From contig CAWFNG010000016.1 of the NCBI GenBank assembly GCA_963817135.1, positions 248,001 through 312,000 of the forward strand: a stretch of 64,000 nt of DNA, given 5' to 3'. The stretch's first letter is position 1. Each line of letters begins with the position of its first letter. Positions 26,494 to 35,600 of this stretch are shown piece after piece. The translations under genes and the position numbers were made by a program. Origin of the DNA: VAZQ01 sp963817135. Its GTDB lineage: Bacteria > Pseudomonadota > Alphaproteobacteria > Rhizobiales > Xanthobacteraceae. The notes under the pieces are model-generated. The model made no database searches. It saw only the letters and a list, made by a program, of their open reading frames with translations, and had not been told where the DNA came from.

Positions 26494-26820
26494 CTATCCC
26501 ATAACCGCCCGTCGATCACGCAATTCGAAATAGAGGTTGCGCGCGTAAATGAACACGCCGAATCCCTGGCCCAGGATGAAAACCGGGTCACGAATATAGA
26601 GAGCATAGACAAAGAGCAGTACGCCGCCGCCGATGGAAAAAAACCAGAATGCGATGGGCACTACCATTCTTCCCGCCCGCTCCGAGGCGATCCACTGTAT
26701 CGCAAAGCGCATGCTGAACATGAATTGCGCCACATAGCCGAGAAGCACCCACCACTGGAATTTGGCGACGAATACTTCGTGAAGGTAATTGCCGACCGAT
26801 TGGGAGAGATCAACCAGCAT
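26494..26820 (-). CDS. LAB_N domain small membrane protein (RgtF-like)
   Basis: A 108-residue protein with three hydrophobic segments and the LAB_N pattern (lipid-A-disaccharide-synthase N-terminal-like): WWVLLGYVAQFMFSMRFAIQWIASERAGR, VVPIAFWFFSIGGG and FVYARNLYFELR-like end. The domain occurs alone next to polyprenyl-phosphate glycosyltransferases; in Rhizobium a protein of this kind (RgtF) is encoded beside RgtE. It overlaps the GT2 gene by 11 bp, so the two are co-translated. Confidence 0.85.
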   Translation of the reverse strand: MLVDLSQSVGNYLHEVFVAKFQWWVLLGYVAQFMFSMRFAIQWIASERAGRMVVPIAFWFFSIGGGVLLFVYALYIRDPVFILGQGFGVFIYARNLYFELRDRRAVMG

Positions 26821-27550
26821 TGCGCTTCACCTCCAACACTTGCGGCAACCGGCGCCGGCGGATGAGCCACCACACGCCGAGAAGATCGAGAATCCCCACC
26901 CACAGCCGATCCCACATGCCGTAATTCGACCTGCCTGCCCCGCGTGGACGATCGACCACGTCCACGTAGCCGATCTCATAGCCTTCCCGTCGCACCAGCG
27001 CCGGCAGAAAGCGATGCAGCCCGTCGAAATAAGGCAGCATCAGGAAAACGTGCCGACGGAACGCCTTGAGCCCGCAACCGGTGTCGCGGGTGCCATCGCG
27101 CAGAACGGCATGGCGCACGCTGTTCGCAATGCGCGATTGCAGCCTCTTATATGCACTTGCGCGCCGCTGGACTCGTTGCCCGGCGACGAGTCCGATGCGC
27201 GGGGAATTGTTGAGCGTCTTAAGCAGCGCGGGAATGAAGGCCGGATCATTCTGGCCATCGCCGTCCAATGTGACGACGATCGGTGCACGCGCGTGGCGCA
27301 CACCGGTGGCGACGGCGGCCGATTGGCCGCATGAGGTTTCATGCTTGACATGGCGAAGCCACGGCCGGCTTGCCATCAACAGTGTCAGTTCCGATTCAGT
27401 ACGGTCGCTGGAGCCGTCATTGACGTAGACCAGTTCGAAGCTCACGCCCTTGTCCAGGCAAGCAACAATTTCGGAAATCAGCGGGGCGATGTTCCCGGCT
27501 TCGTTGCGAACCGGAACGACGATTGAAATTGAGGGGGACGCGGTACTCAT
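26810..27550 (-). CDS. GT2 glycosyltransferase, polyprenyl-phosphate sugar synthase type
   Basis: A 246-residue family-2 glycosyltransferase of the DPM1/ArnC/RgtE type. It shows ISIVVPVRNEAGNIAPLI at the start, VTLDGDGQNDP (the DxD metal site) near residue 95 and GLKAFRRHVF later. No membrane helices are obvious, so it acts at the inner membrane surface, moving a sugar from a nucleotide donor to polyprenyl phosphate. The neighbouring LAB_N protein and the GT39 transferase suggest the product donates sugar for lipid A or core modification, for instance galacturonate or aminoarabinose. Confidence 0.88.
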   Translation of the reverse strand: MSTASPSISIVVPVRNEAGNIAPLISEIVACLDKGVSFELVYVNDGSSDRTESELTLLMASRPWLRHVKHETSCGQSAAVATGVRHARAPIVVTLDGDGQNDPAFIPALLKTLNNSPRIGLVAGQRVQRRASAYKRLQSRIANSVRHAVLRDGTRDTGCGLKAFRRHVFLMLPYFDGLHRFLPALVRREGYEIGYVDVVDRPRGAGRSNYGMWDRLWVGILDLLGVWWLIRRRRLPQVLEVKRNAG

Positions 27551-27645
27551 TTTTTTGCTCTGCCGTCAAGGACGGGCGCAATCGGCCCGCGGGTGATGGA
27601 GCCGCGCGAACATATGAGCCGCGCAGCGGAAATGACGCGAGCTTC

Positions 27646-28491
27646 TTATGAGGCGAGAAGCTGTCCGACAACCTTTTTGATGCGGGAAAAGGAGGGGCCG
27701 GGCAACGGCCGAGTGCTTCCGTCAAAAGCGATCGCAAAGGCAAGCCGCCGCGCGGCAAACCATTCTCGTACCAGAAAAGCACTCGCCACCCCGATAATGG
27801 CTCCCGCCAGCACGTCGCTCGGAAAATGCGCAGTGAGCACGACCCGGCTGAGGGCAATAAGGACGGCGTAGGTCCATAATAGCGGCCGCGCCCAGGGATA
27901 AAGGGCGCCGAATGCCATTGCGGCGGCAAAGGCGTTCGTGGCATGGCCGGACGGCAAGCTTGCATATTCAACGTTCCAACCGAACGGCAGATAGAGAAAC
28001 GGATCGGCACTGCCCCCAACAAGCGGTCGCGCGCGTCCGATCAATCGCTTTACGACCGTGAAAATGAGACCGGGAAGCGCAATGGTCGAGAAGAGAAATG
28101 CGAGCCGAACCGCGATTGTTGTCAGCACGCGTTGGGAAGAGGGCGGCAGCCTGGACGCAGCGACTGCGAGAACGATGAGCAGAACCGCGATCGGAACCAG
28201 CAGCCAGCCGCTATTGCCGAAATCGGTGATCTGATCGAATCGTGCGATAAGCCAAAGTGGAAGATGCTGCGCGATGCCGACGGCCAAGGCATCGAGCAGA
28301 AACATGGTGAGCACCACCGCAGCAGCAGCGGTGATCGCGTATATGCCGACACGCATCGGGGCGCGCTTCTTTTTGGCGGCAGCCCGCTTGGGTTTTCGTC
28401 CGAGCAGCGCGATATAACGAGCAACATTCTCGCGCAGCGCATGCGGGCCGCCAGCACAGGCCGTCTGCTTTGACTGTGCGGTCGCGCTCAT
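27646..28491 (-). CDS. PAP2-family membrane phosphatase
   Basis: A 281-residue integral-membrane phosphatase. The three PAP2 motifs are present: KRLIGRARP, SLPSGHATNA and SRVVLTAHFPSDV. Six hydrophobic segments follow a Lys/Arg-rich N-terminus (KKKRAP). Relatives include lipid A phosphatases (LpxE) and undecaprenyl-diphosphate phosphatases. It overlaps the GT39 gene by ATGA, so a role in the same lipid A/undecaprenyl modification is likely: removing a lipid A phosphate or recycling the carrier. Which of the two cannot be decided from sequence. Confidence 0.87.
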   Translation of the reverse strand: MSATAQSKQTACAGGPHALRENVARYIALLGRKPKRAAAKKKRAPMRVGIYAITAAAAVVLTMFLLDALAVGIAQHLPLWLIARFDQITDFGNSGWLLVPIAVLLIVLAVAASRLPPSSQRVLTTIAVRLAFLFSTIALPGLIFTVVKRLIGRARPLVGGSADPFLYLPFGWNVEYASLPSGHATNAFAAAMAFGALYPWARPLLWTYAVLIALSRVVLTAHFPSDVLAGAIIGVASAFLVREWFAARRLAFAIAFDGSTRPLPGPSFSRIKKVVGQLLAS

Positions 28492-30203
28492 GAGCCGTCC
28501 CGCGAGCGATAGACCGCGATTGTTACGGGTTGCCCGGTGCTGACATTGAGACCCTCGATACGCGGCCCTGCCGTATAGCGCAAACCGATCGCTTCGGCGC
28601 GCTGCGCGAAGCCTTTCTCGTGGTGCAATTCGATGAACGCAAACCGACAGTCACCGCCGCGCAAGAACTCGGCGGCGCCTGCACTATCAGTCAGTTGCGT
28701 CGCCGTTCCGGCGAGAAATACCAGGCTGGGCTCTTGATATCCGGCTGCAGCGGCGACCGGCTGTGCGCACCCGCTTTGGCGCAAAACGCGAGCTAGCGCA
28801 GGAGCGGGAAACAGATAGCCAAGCGCCGGAACAACCAGACTGAAAACCGCGATCGAAGTGAGCACGGATGCAGCCGCCGCGCGCAGCAGCGAGTGCTCCG
28901 CGCCGTCAGCTTCGTAGAGCCGCCACGCCAACAGACCGAGGATCGCCGCCCCTCCGACAAAGGGCCACGCCAACGGGCCGAATTGCCGGCCGATCACGGC
29001 GAGCGCCACAATAGCGCCAGCGCCACCGACCACCGGCATCACAAACCACCACATCGTGCCCCATATCAGCCAGCGCGTGCGCGCCAGCGCGCGGCGCTCG
29101 ACAGCGCCGGCAATGAGGATGGCAACCGCAGGATAGAGCGGCAGCACATAATGCGGCAGCTTGGTGACGATCAGCTCAAGCAAGAGCCAGGAAGGTATGA
29201 GCCAAGCCAACAAAAACTTGGTCGGGGCCTCGCGGCGGCTGGCCCAGACCGCTGGCGCGGATAATGCCGCCAGCATCGCTCCCGGAAAAAACGTGACCCA
29301 GAACAGAAGGAAATAGTAGCCGGGCGGCGCGCCGTGGGCTTCCTGCGCAGAGAAAACCTTGCTGAGCAGATCCTGCCCAACGGATTCAACCAGAAACGCG
29401 TCGCCGCTGCGTCCAATGATCGCAACAAACCAGGGCAATACGATAGCCGCGAACCAGATCACGCCGACTGCCGGTTTGAGCCCAAGCAACCAGTGGCCGG
29501 AGCGATCGACTGCAACGAGCGTTATGGCCGCAAGGCCAACCACCATGGCGATCATCGGCCCCTTGATGAGAACGCCCGCTGCCAAGGCCGTCCAAAACAC
29601 CCCCGCCAGGACCCATGCAGAGACCCTGTCGTCTTGTGGCGGAAGATAAGCGCGCGCCATCGCACCCATGGCGGCCACCACGGTCATCAGCAAGACGGCG
29701 TCGGTGGTCGCTAGCAGCCGCTCGATGCCGAGAAGCACGCAGCTTGCCATCATCAAAGCTGCAACCAGCGCAGCCCGCCGAGACACAAAGGCGAGCGCCG
29801 CCCAATAGGTCAACAGAACGGCGCCGATTGCGCCCACCAACGAAGGAATCCGATAGAGCCAGATGGTGGTGAGCGCGCGCGCAAATCCCAATGCGTGCGC
29901 GGCCTTCACCGCGCCGGCCTGAAGCCAATAGATACCGACCGGCTTTTTGTAGCGCACCTCATCCTGGAAACGAATGTCGACATAGTCGCCAGTCTCGATC
30001 ATCTGTTTGGTCGCTTGCGCAAAGCGCGCCTCATCGCGATCGATGGGCGGGATGGCGAAGAAACCCGGCAGAAAGACCAACAGGGAAACGAGCAGCAGCG
30101 CTCCAATGGCACGCGCATGCGACGTTGCCGCGAAATCGAGGGCGCCGATGAGGCTGCGCGCGGAAACCGCTCGACGCTTGTGCTGAATGACGGAAATATC
30201 CAT
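28488..30203 (-). CDS. GT39 membrane glycosyltransferase (ArnT/RgtB-D-like)
   Basis: A 571-residue protein with about eleven hydrophobic segments and the GT-C type start: FFAIPPIDRDEARFAQATKQMIETGDYVDIRFQDEVRYKKPVGIYWLQ, where DRDE and the RYKKP motif are the catalytic loop of ArnT-like enzymes. It moves a sugar from a polyprenyl-phosphate carrier to lipid A or another periplasmic acceptor. The four-gene set GT39-PAP2-GT2-LAB_N matches lipid A galacturonosylation in Rhizobium and aminoarabinose transfer in enterics; the sugar is not visible here. Confidence 0.88.
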   Translation of the reverse strand: MDISVIQHKRRAVSARSLIGALDFAATSHARAIGALLLVSLLVFLPGFFAIPPIDRDEARFAQATKQMIETGDYVDIRFQDEVRYKKPVGIYWLQAGAVKAAHALGFARALTTIWLYRIPSLVGAIGAVLLTYWAALAFVSRRAALVAALMMASCVLLGIERLLATTDAVLLMTVVAAMGAMARAYLPPQDDRVSAWVLAGVFWTALAAGVLIKGPMIAMVVGLAAITLVAVDRSGHWLLGLKPAVGVIWFAAIVLPWFVAIIGRSGDAFLVESVGQDLLSKVFSAQEAHGAPPGYYFLLFWVTFFPGAMLAALSAPAVWASRREAPTKFLLAWLIPSWLLLELIVTKLPHYVLPLYPAVAILIAGAVERRALARTRWLIWGTMWWFVMPVVGGAGAIVALAVIGRQFGPLAWPFVGGAAILGLLAWRLYEADGAEHSLLRAAAASVLTSIAVFSLVVPALGYLFPAPALARVLRQSGCAQPVAAAAGYQEPSLVFLAGTATQLTDSAGAAEFLRGGDCRFAFIELHHEKGFAQRAEAIGLRYTAGPRIEGLNVSTGQPVTIAVYRSRDGS

Positions 30204-30305
30204 GTCCCCGAGAATGTGCTTGCTGCCCCGTTATCGTCTAGCAAAGTTTGCAGCAGGGGCAAATGATTGGCGAAATTCACGCCGAAAGATCAAATTCTGC
30301 CGCGC

Positions 30306-32505
30306 TTACTGCAAGCGCACCATCACGCTGTCGGTTGCCCCGCGCGCATCCATGACCGTGAGGCGCACGAACCCCGGCCCTTCGGGCTGAAAGAAGAACG
30401 TGCGCCGGGACAATTCATCGGGGAGTGGCATGCCGTTGACCAGGACCGTGACCGGTCCGGAACCGCCGCTTACTTTGAGCGCAATTGGATCGAGCTTGCC
30501 AGCGCCGTCGCTTGCAAGCTCAAGCCTTGCACCATTGGGTGGGAACATGATGCGCAGCTGCGGCTCTGCGCTCTCCCCCGGCGCTCCCTCGGCACGCAAG
30601 TGCTGCAGCGGCGGCGGCAGTTTTCCATTCATCGCGATCAGGGCGCCTTGCGGCGCAGCGGGCAACGCTGTCGGCGGTTTTCCGGTTCGGGCAAAAGCAT
30701 CGAAAAGAATGGGCGCCGCCGCAAGCCGGCCCATCAGGCCGGGCACCGGAGCACCGTCGGGCCGGCCCACCCACACGCCTATGGTGCGCCTGCCGTCGAA
30801 TCCAACCGCCCAGGCATCACGATAGCCGTAGGAAGTTCCGGTCTTGTAAGCGATGCGACCACCGCCAGCATTCTCGGGCGGCGGCGTTCCAATGAGGATA
30901 TTGCCGACGTACCACGCAGCGACAGGATCGAGCAGCCGCAGCGGCGTAGCACTCGCTTGAGCATCTTGTCTCTGCTCGATCAGGGGCATCGTGGTTCCGA
31001 GCCGCGCAGAGTCCCGCATAAAGGGTGACCAGGTCGGCAAGCTTCACGCCGAGGCCTCCCAGTGCCATGGCAAGCCCAGGAGTTTCTCCGCGCGGCAAGG
31101 CGAATGATGCGCCCGCCTGCTGCAATCGTGCCGCGAAGCGACTTGGGCCGACGCGGTCGAGCACCATCACCGCCGGCACATTCAGCGACAGCTGCAAAGC
31201 GCGCCGTACGCGTACCGTACCTTGGAACGTGAGATCGAAGTTCTCCGGCGCGTAGCCGCCGAATCGAACGGGACGATCCTCGATCAGGCTCTCCGGATGC
31301 ACCACGCCGTCCTCGAAGCCCAATCCATAAATGAAAGGCTTCAGCGCCGAACCCGGCGACCGCATCGCCACAGTCATATCGACATGCCCGGCACGGCGCA
31401 CATCGAAATAATCGGCTGAAGCGACGCGGGCGAGGACCTCGCCGGTTGCATTGTCAACGGCGAGGATTGCGACTGATACATCGGGGCCGAGCGTTTGCGC
31501 CCGCTCGCGTGCAAGCTCCTGCAGATTTTTCTGCAGCTGCGCCTCGACGGTCAGCCGGTAGAAATTTTGCCCGGGAGCGGCGGCGACTGCGGCATCGGCG
31601 GAATGCGGCGCAAGCATTGGCATGGGCGTGCGTCCATTGGGTACCGCTTCCTTCCGGGCATGCGCGATCTCCTCGACCGGTACGATCCCGGCGGCCGCTA
31701 TGCGATCGAGCACGCGGTCGCGAGCGTGTCGGGCTGCCGGAACCGAGCGATCGGGCCGACGCTGCTCCGGCGATTGCGGCAATGCAACCAGCATGGCCGC
31801 TTCGCCCAGCGTCAGGCGGCGCGGCTCCTTGCCGAAATAGGCAAGGGAAGCAGCCCGCACGCCCTCGAGATTACCGCCATAGGGAGCGAGACTGAGATAG
31901 AGCGACAGGATCTGATCCTTGGACAGGCTGCGCTCAAGCTCTACGGCCCGCACGATTTGCCGGAGCTTGGCGTGCAACGAGCGCTCCTTTCTCGGCTCAA
32001 GCAGGCGCGCCACCTGCATGGTGAGTGTCGATCCGCCGGACACGATGCGGCGCTGCATCAGGAGCTGCGCCATGGCACGCCCCAGCGCGAGCGGGTCAAC
32101 GCCGACATGGCTACGGAAGCGCTTGTCCTCGTAGGCAATCAGCAGGTCGAGGAAGCGCGCATCCACGTCCGCTCTGGTGGCAGGCAGGCGCCAGCGACCT
32201 TCAGGGGTGGTATAGGGCCGCAGCAGCGTGCCGTCGCGATCGACAACGAGGGGCGAAAATGCAAGCGCATCCCCCAGCGGCGCCGGCCCGAGCGAGACGA
32301 TCCACCAGGCGACGACTGACAGAAGGATGAGAGTTGAAACTGTTGCAGCCCCTAATCCCAGCCATAGCCGTTTGGTCGTGGCAATACCGGGACGTAGGTT
32401 GGAGCGTGCCGCAAGGGCGAGCAAAGCCGCAGGTGCCCTCTCCCCTTGCGGGAGAGGGCCGCGCAGGATTCGCCACAGCAAGAATGGGTGAGGGGGATTT
32501 TGCAT
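30306..32505 (-). pseudogene. pbpC: Penicillin-binding protein 1C, frameshifted
   Basis: Two frames together form PBP1C. The first (32505-30817) has one membrane helix (LWLGLGAATVSTLILLSVV), the glycosyltransferase domain (AYEDKRFRSHVGVDPLALGRA, STLTMQVARLLEP) and the transpeptidase SxxK (SPGSALKP) and SLN motifs. The second (from ~31040 to 30306) continues with YKTGTSYG and the C-terminal BiPBP_C domain. The break is near 31008, where removal of one T restores LVTLYAGLARLGTTM. A real or sequencing-derived single-base insertion is possible. The first ~45 codons translate a palindromic repeat, so the true start is downstream, perhaps a TTG. In many bacteria pbpC follows the alpha-2-macroglobulin gene, as here. 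Confidence 0.87.
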
Positions 32506-32577
32506 TCAAAAAGAAACCCCCTCACACATTCTTTTTGGTGAACCGCCGAGGAGCCCTCTCCCGCAAGGGGAGAGGGC
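32435..32577. repeat. Bipartite palindromic repeat between the A2M and pbpC genes
   Basis: A 25-bp GC-rich hairpin sequence at 32435-32459 is repeated as its exact reverse complement at 32553-32577; inner arms of 15 bp (32482-32496 and 32517-32531, one mismatch) lie between. This two-unit inverted layout is typical of BIME/REP elements. It overlaps the apparent 5' end of pbpC. Confidence 0.8.
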
Positions 32578-32654
32578 GCATTTACGAGCGCCGCGTTTCC
32601 CGCACTCCATTCCGAGTTTGCCGAGCCGCTGAAACATAGGCGTCACGTGTGTTG

Positions 32655-35600
32655 CTAGTTCGCGGCGTTGACCTCGATTGAACCGGTCGCGGTGCGCCCA
32701 AATCGATCGGGCCGGTACATGTCTTCCACATAGGCTTGCGGATGGACGTAGCGACCCGGGGAGACGGCGCGCACGACATAGGCAATGGTGAACACCGCAG
32801 CATCATCGCTCTTGCGATCGAAGGCCGCGGTGAAGCGGTCGTCGCGAAATTCGGAGTACACCGGCTCCTGTGCGTCCTCGATCCAAGCGAGCCTGCCGGT
32901 ATCGCCTGATGACACCAGCCGTGGGTTGTCGATCTCAAATCCTGCCGGCAGATAGTCGGCAACTATGATGCGTCCGAACTGCGGCTGCGGCTCGGTCATT
33001 TTAAGCACCACGACGAAGCGGTCATTCTGTTTGGCTTTGGTTGGATCGGCGGCTTTTCCGGCCACGGTGAAATATTTCCGCTCGATCTTGAAACCCTTTT
33101 CAGCAGGGGGCTCGGGCACCAACGGTGCGCCCGAGACGGTGACGACAGCCTGTAGCGTCCCCTCCCCTACATTCGTGATCTTCAATGGCGCCTGCAGATC
33201 GCCCGGACGCAGCGTTCGATTGAGCGGCCCTTGCAAACTCTCGCCGCCAATGTCGAGGGAGATTCCCTGCTGATCCTTGGCGAGCGCGCGGGCGGCGAGC
33301 ACCAACCAGGCGTTCTCCTGGGTCGACGTGCTGGGGCTGCGATTGCGCGCCGCCTCCACGCGTTCGAGGGCACCGGCGACGGTTGCAGCCGGAGCACCGG
33401 ATTCGGACGCAAGCGTGACCAGCGCGGCTGCGTCGCGCAAGATCGAGCCGTAATCGCTGCGGCCGGAATCGAGCGCGGGCTGCGGCACAATAGAGGCGAG
33501 CGCCGCGGCGTAAACGCGCTCGGCACGGACGCGGTCGCCCAACATGGAAAGAGCGGCAGCAATCTGTGCCTTTGCGATGGGAGTGGCGATCACGTCGAGT
33601 TTGGTGTCGGCGTAATAACGCAAATCACCGAGTGGCGCGGCGGCGTTCCTCGCCAGCACATAAAGCGCATAGGCGAGATTGCTACCCCCGTCCTTGGAAG
33701 GATCGGGCGCATTGCCCACAAAATTGCGCAGCCGATCGAGCGCGAGCTTCATTCCAAGATCGCGAACCGCAAAGCCGCGCTCGCGCGCCCGCGTAAGGAA
33801 ATCGGTGACGTAGGAATCAAGCCACGCGTCATCTCCGCCGGCCGACCAGAGCCCGAACGAACCATTGGAACCTTGGCGGGCAAGCAGCCGGTCGATCGAA
33901 TCGCGGATGCGCTGATCAACGCTGCTATCGAGAGCAAGATGCGCCGCACCGGCGAGATCATTGACGTAAAGCAGAGGCAATGCGCGGCTTGCGATCTGCT
34001 CCGAACATCCGAATGGGTAGCGGTCGAGCGCAGCCAACAAGGCGGCAGGATCGAGCGTGGAGATGCCAACCGACAGCGCGACCGATCCGCTTCCCGTGAC
34101 CAAATCGGCAAACATGTCGTTGGAAAGCGTAAGGCTTTCGCCTTTCGCGAGCGTCTTGACCGTGCGGCGGGCGAGAATCTGGCTCCCCGGCCGCACGGTC
34201 AGTGCGTATTGCCGCTCCATCGAAAAGCCGCCTGGGCCGCTGACGCGCACTGCCAGCCCCGCAGTTCCGGCGCCTGATGCTGCGAGCGGCAGCGTGACGG
34301 AATCCCGCTGCGTGGCGGCAAGTTTCAGGGTCTGCGATGGGGCGTTGCCAGTCACGTCGAGGCCTTCGTTTTTCACCTCAATGCGGTAGTCGCCGGGTTG
34401 ACCCTCCACGTTATCAAGCTCCAATCGCATGCTGGCGCGATCGCCATTGAGGAGAAAGCGCGGCAACGTCGCCGTGAGCACGACCGGCTCACGCACGATG
34501 ACATCGCCGGCGGCGCGGCCAACCTTGTCCTTCGACCAGGCCACCGCCATGACCCGAGCGGTGCCGGAAAAATCAGGGATGTCAAAGATCGCCTCGGCGG
34601 TGCCGTCGGGTTTAACCGTGACGATACCGGAATAGAGCGCGAGCGGCTTTTGGGTTGGAGGCGAGCCTTGCAATTCCGCCGCGCCGTCGCCGCCCGTCCT
34701 GACCTGACCGCGAGCACCCTGCATGCCGTCGATCAGTTGTCCGTAAAGGTCGCGAAGCTCGGCGCTGAGCCGACGCTGACCGAGGTAGTAATCATCCGGG
34801 GCCGGCGGCTTGTAGCCGGTCAGATTGAGGATGCCGACATCGACGGCAGCCACCACCATGCGCGCCTCCTCGCCCGGCGCAAGTCCTTTTACCTTCACCG
34901 GCACGCGCAATGCACTGTCAGGACGCAGCAGAGGCGGTAACGCCATATCGAGCGTCAGCGTGCGCGCTTTGCGATTGATCGAGAACCACTGCACGCCGAT
35001 GGATCGCCCGGGCATGCGCTCGGCCCGTGCGTCAAGCGGGCGCCGCAGCGTAGCGACGACGTAGGCGCCGCTGCCCCAGTCATTGCCGACCGGAAGCCGC
35101 AGCCGCGCGGTGCCCTGCGTCACGTCCTGGCTCACCGTCGTTATCAGCCGATCGCCGATCACGTTGAGCATGACCGTGCCGGCAGTGCGCGCAGTGACCG
35201 CAACCGTCATGCTTTCGCCCGGCAGGTATTCCGGCTTATCGAGCGCGATTTCCAGAAGGTCCGGCGTGTCGGCCCTCGCCTCGGCGTACCAGCCGGCATC
35301 GAAGGCAACGGAAGTGACCGGCCCATTGCGGTCGCCGGTCGTAACTTCCAGGCGATACCGGCCCCATTGCACAGGCATGGAGATGCGACCGGGCTTGTCG
35401 CCGGCGATGTCGATACTGCCGTCAGCGATGCGCTGGGTGGTCTTGACCGGCTCGAATTCCCACACGCCCTCGCGACGGTACCACTGGTATTTGGTGTCGG
35501 TCTTGAGCAGTTCGTAGCGCAGACCCTTGCGCGCAAGGGCCGCGCCGTCGGGAGCGGCGAACACCACATCGAACGTTGCGTTGCTGCCGTCGCCGAGCGA

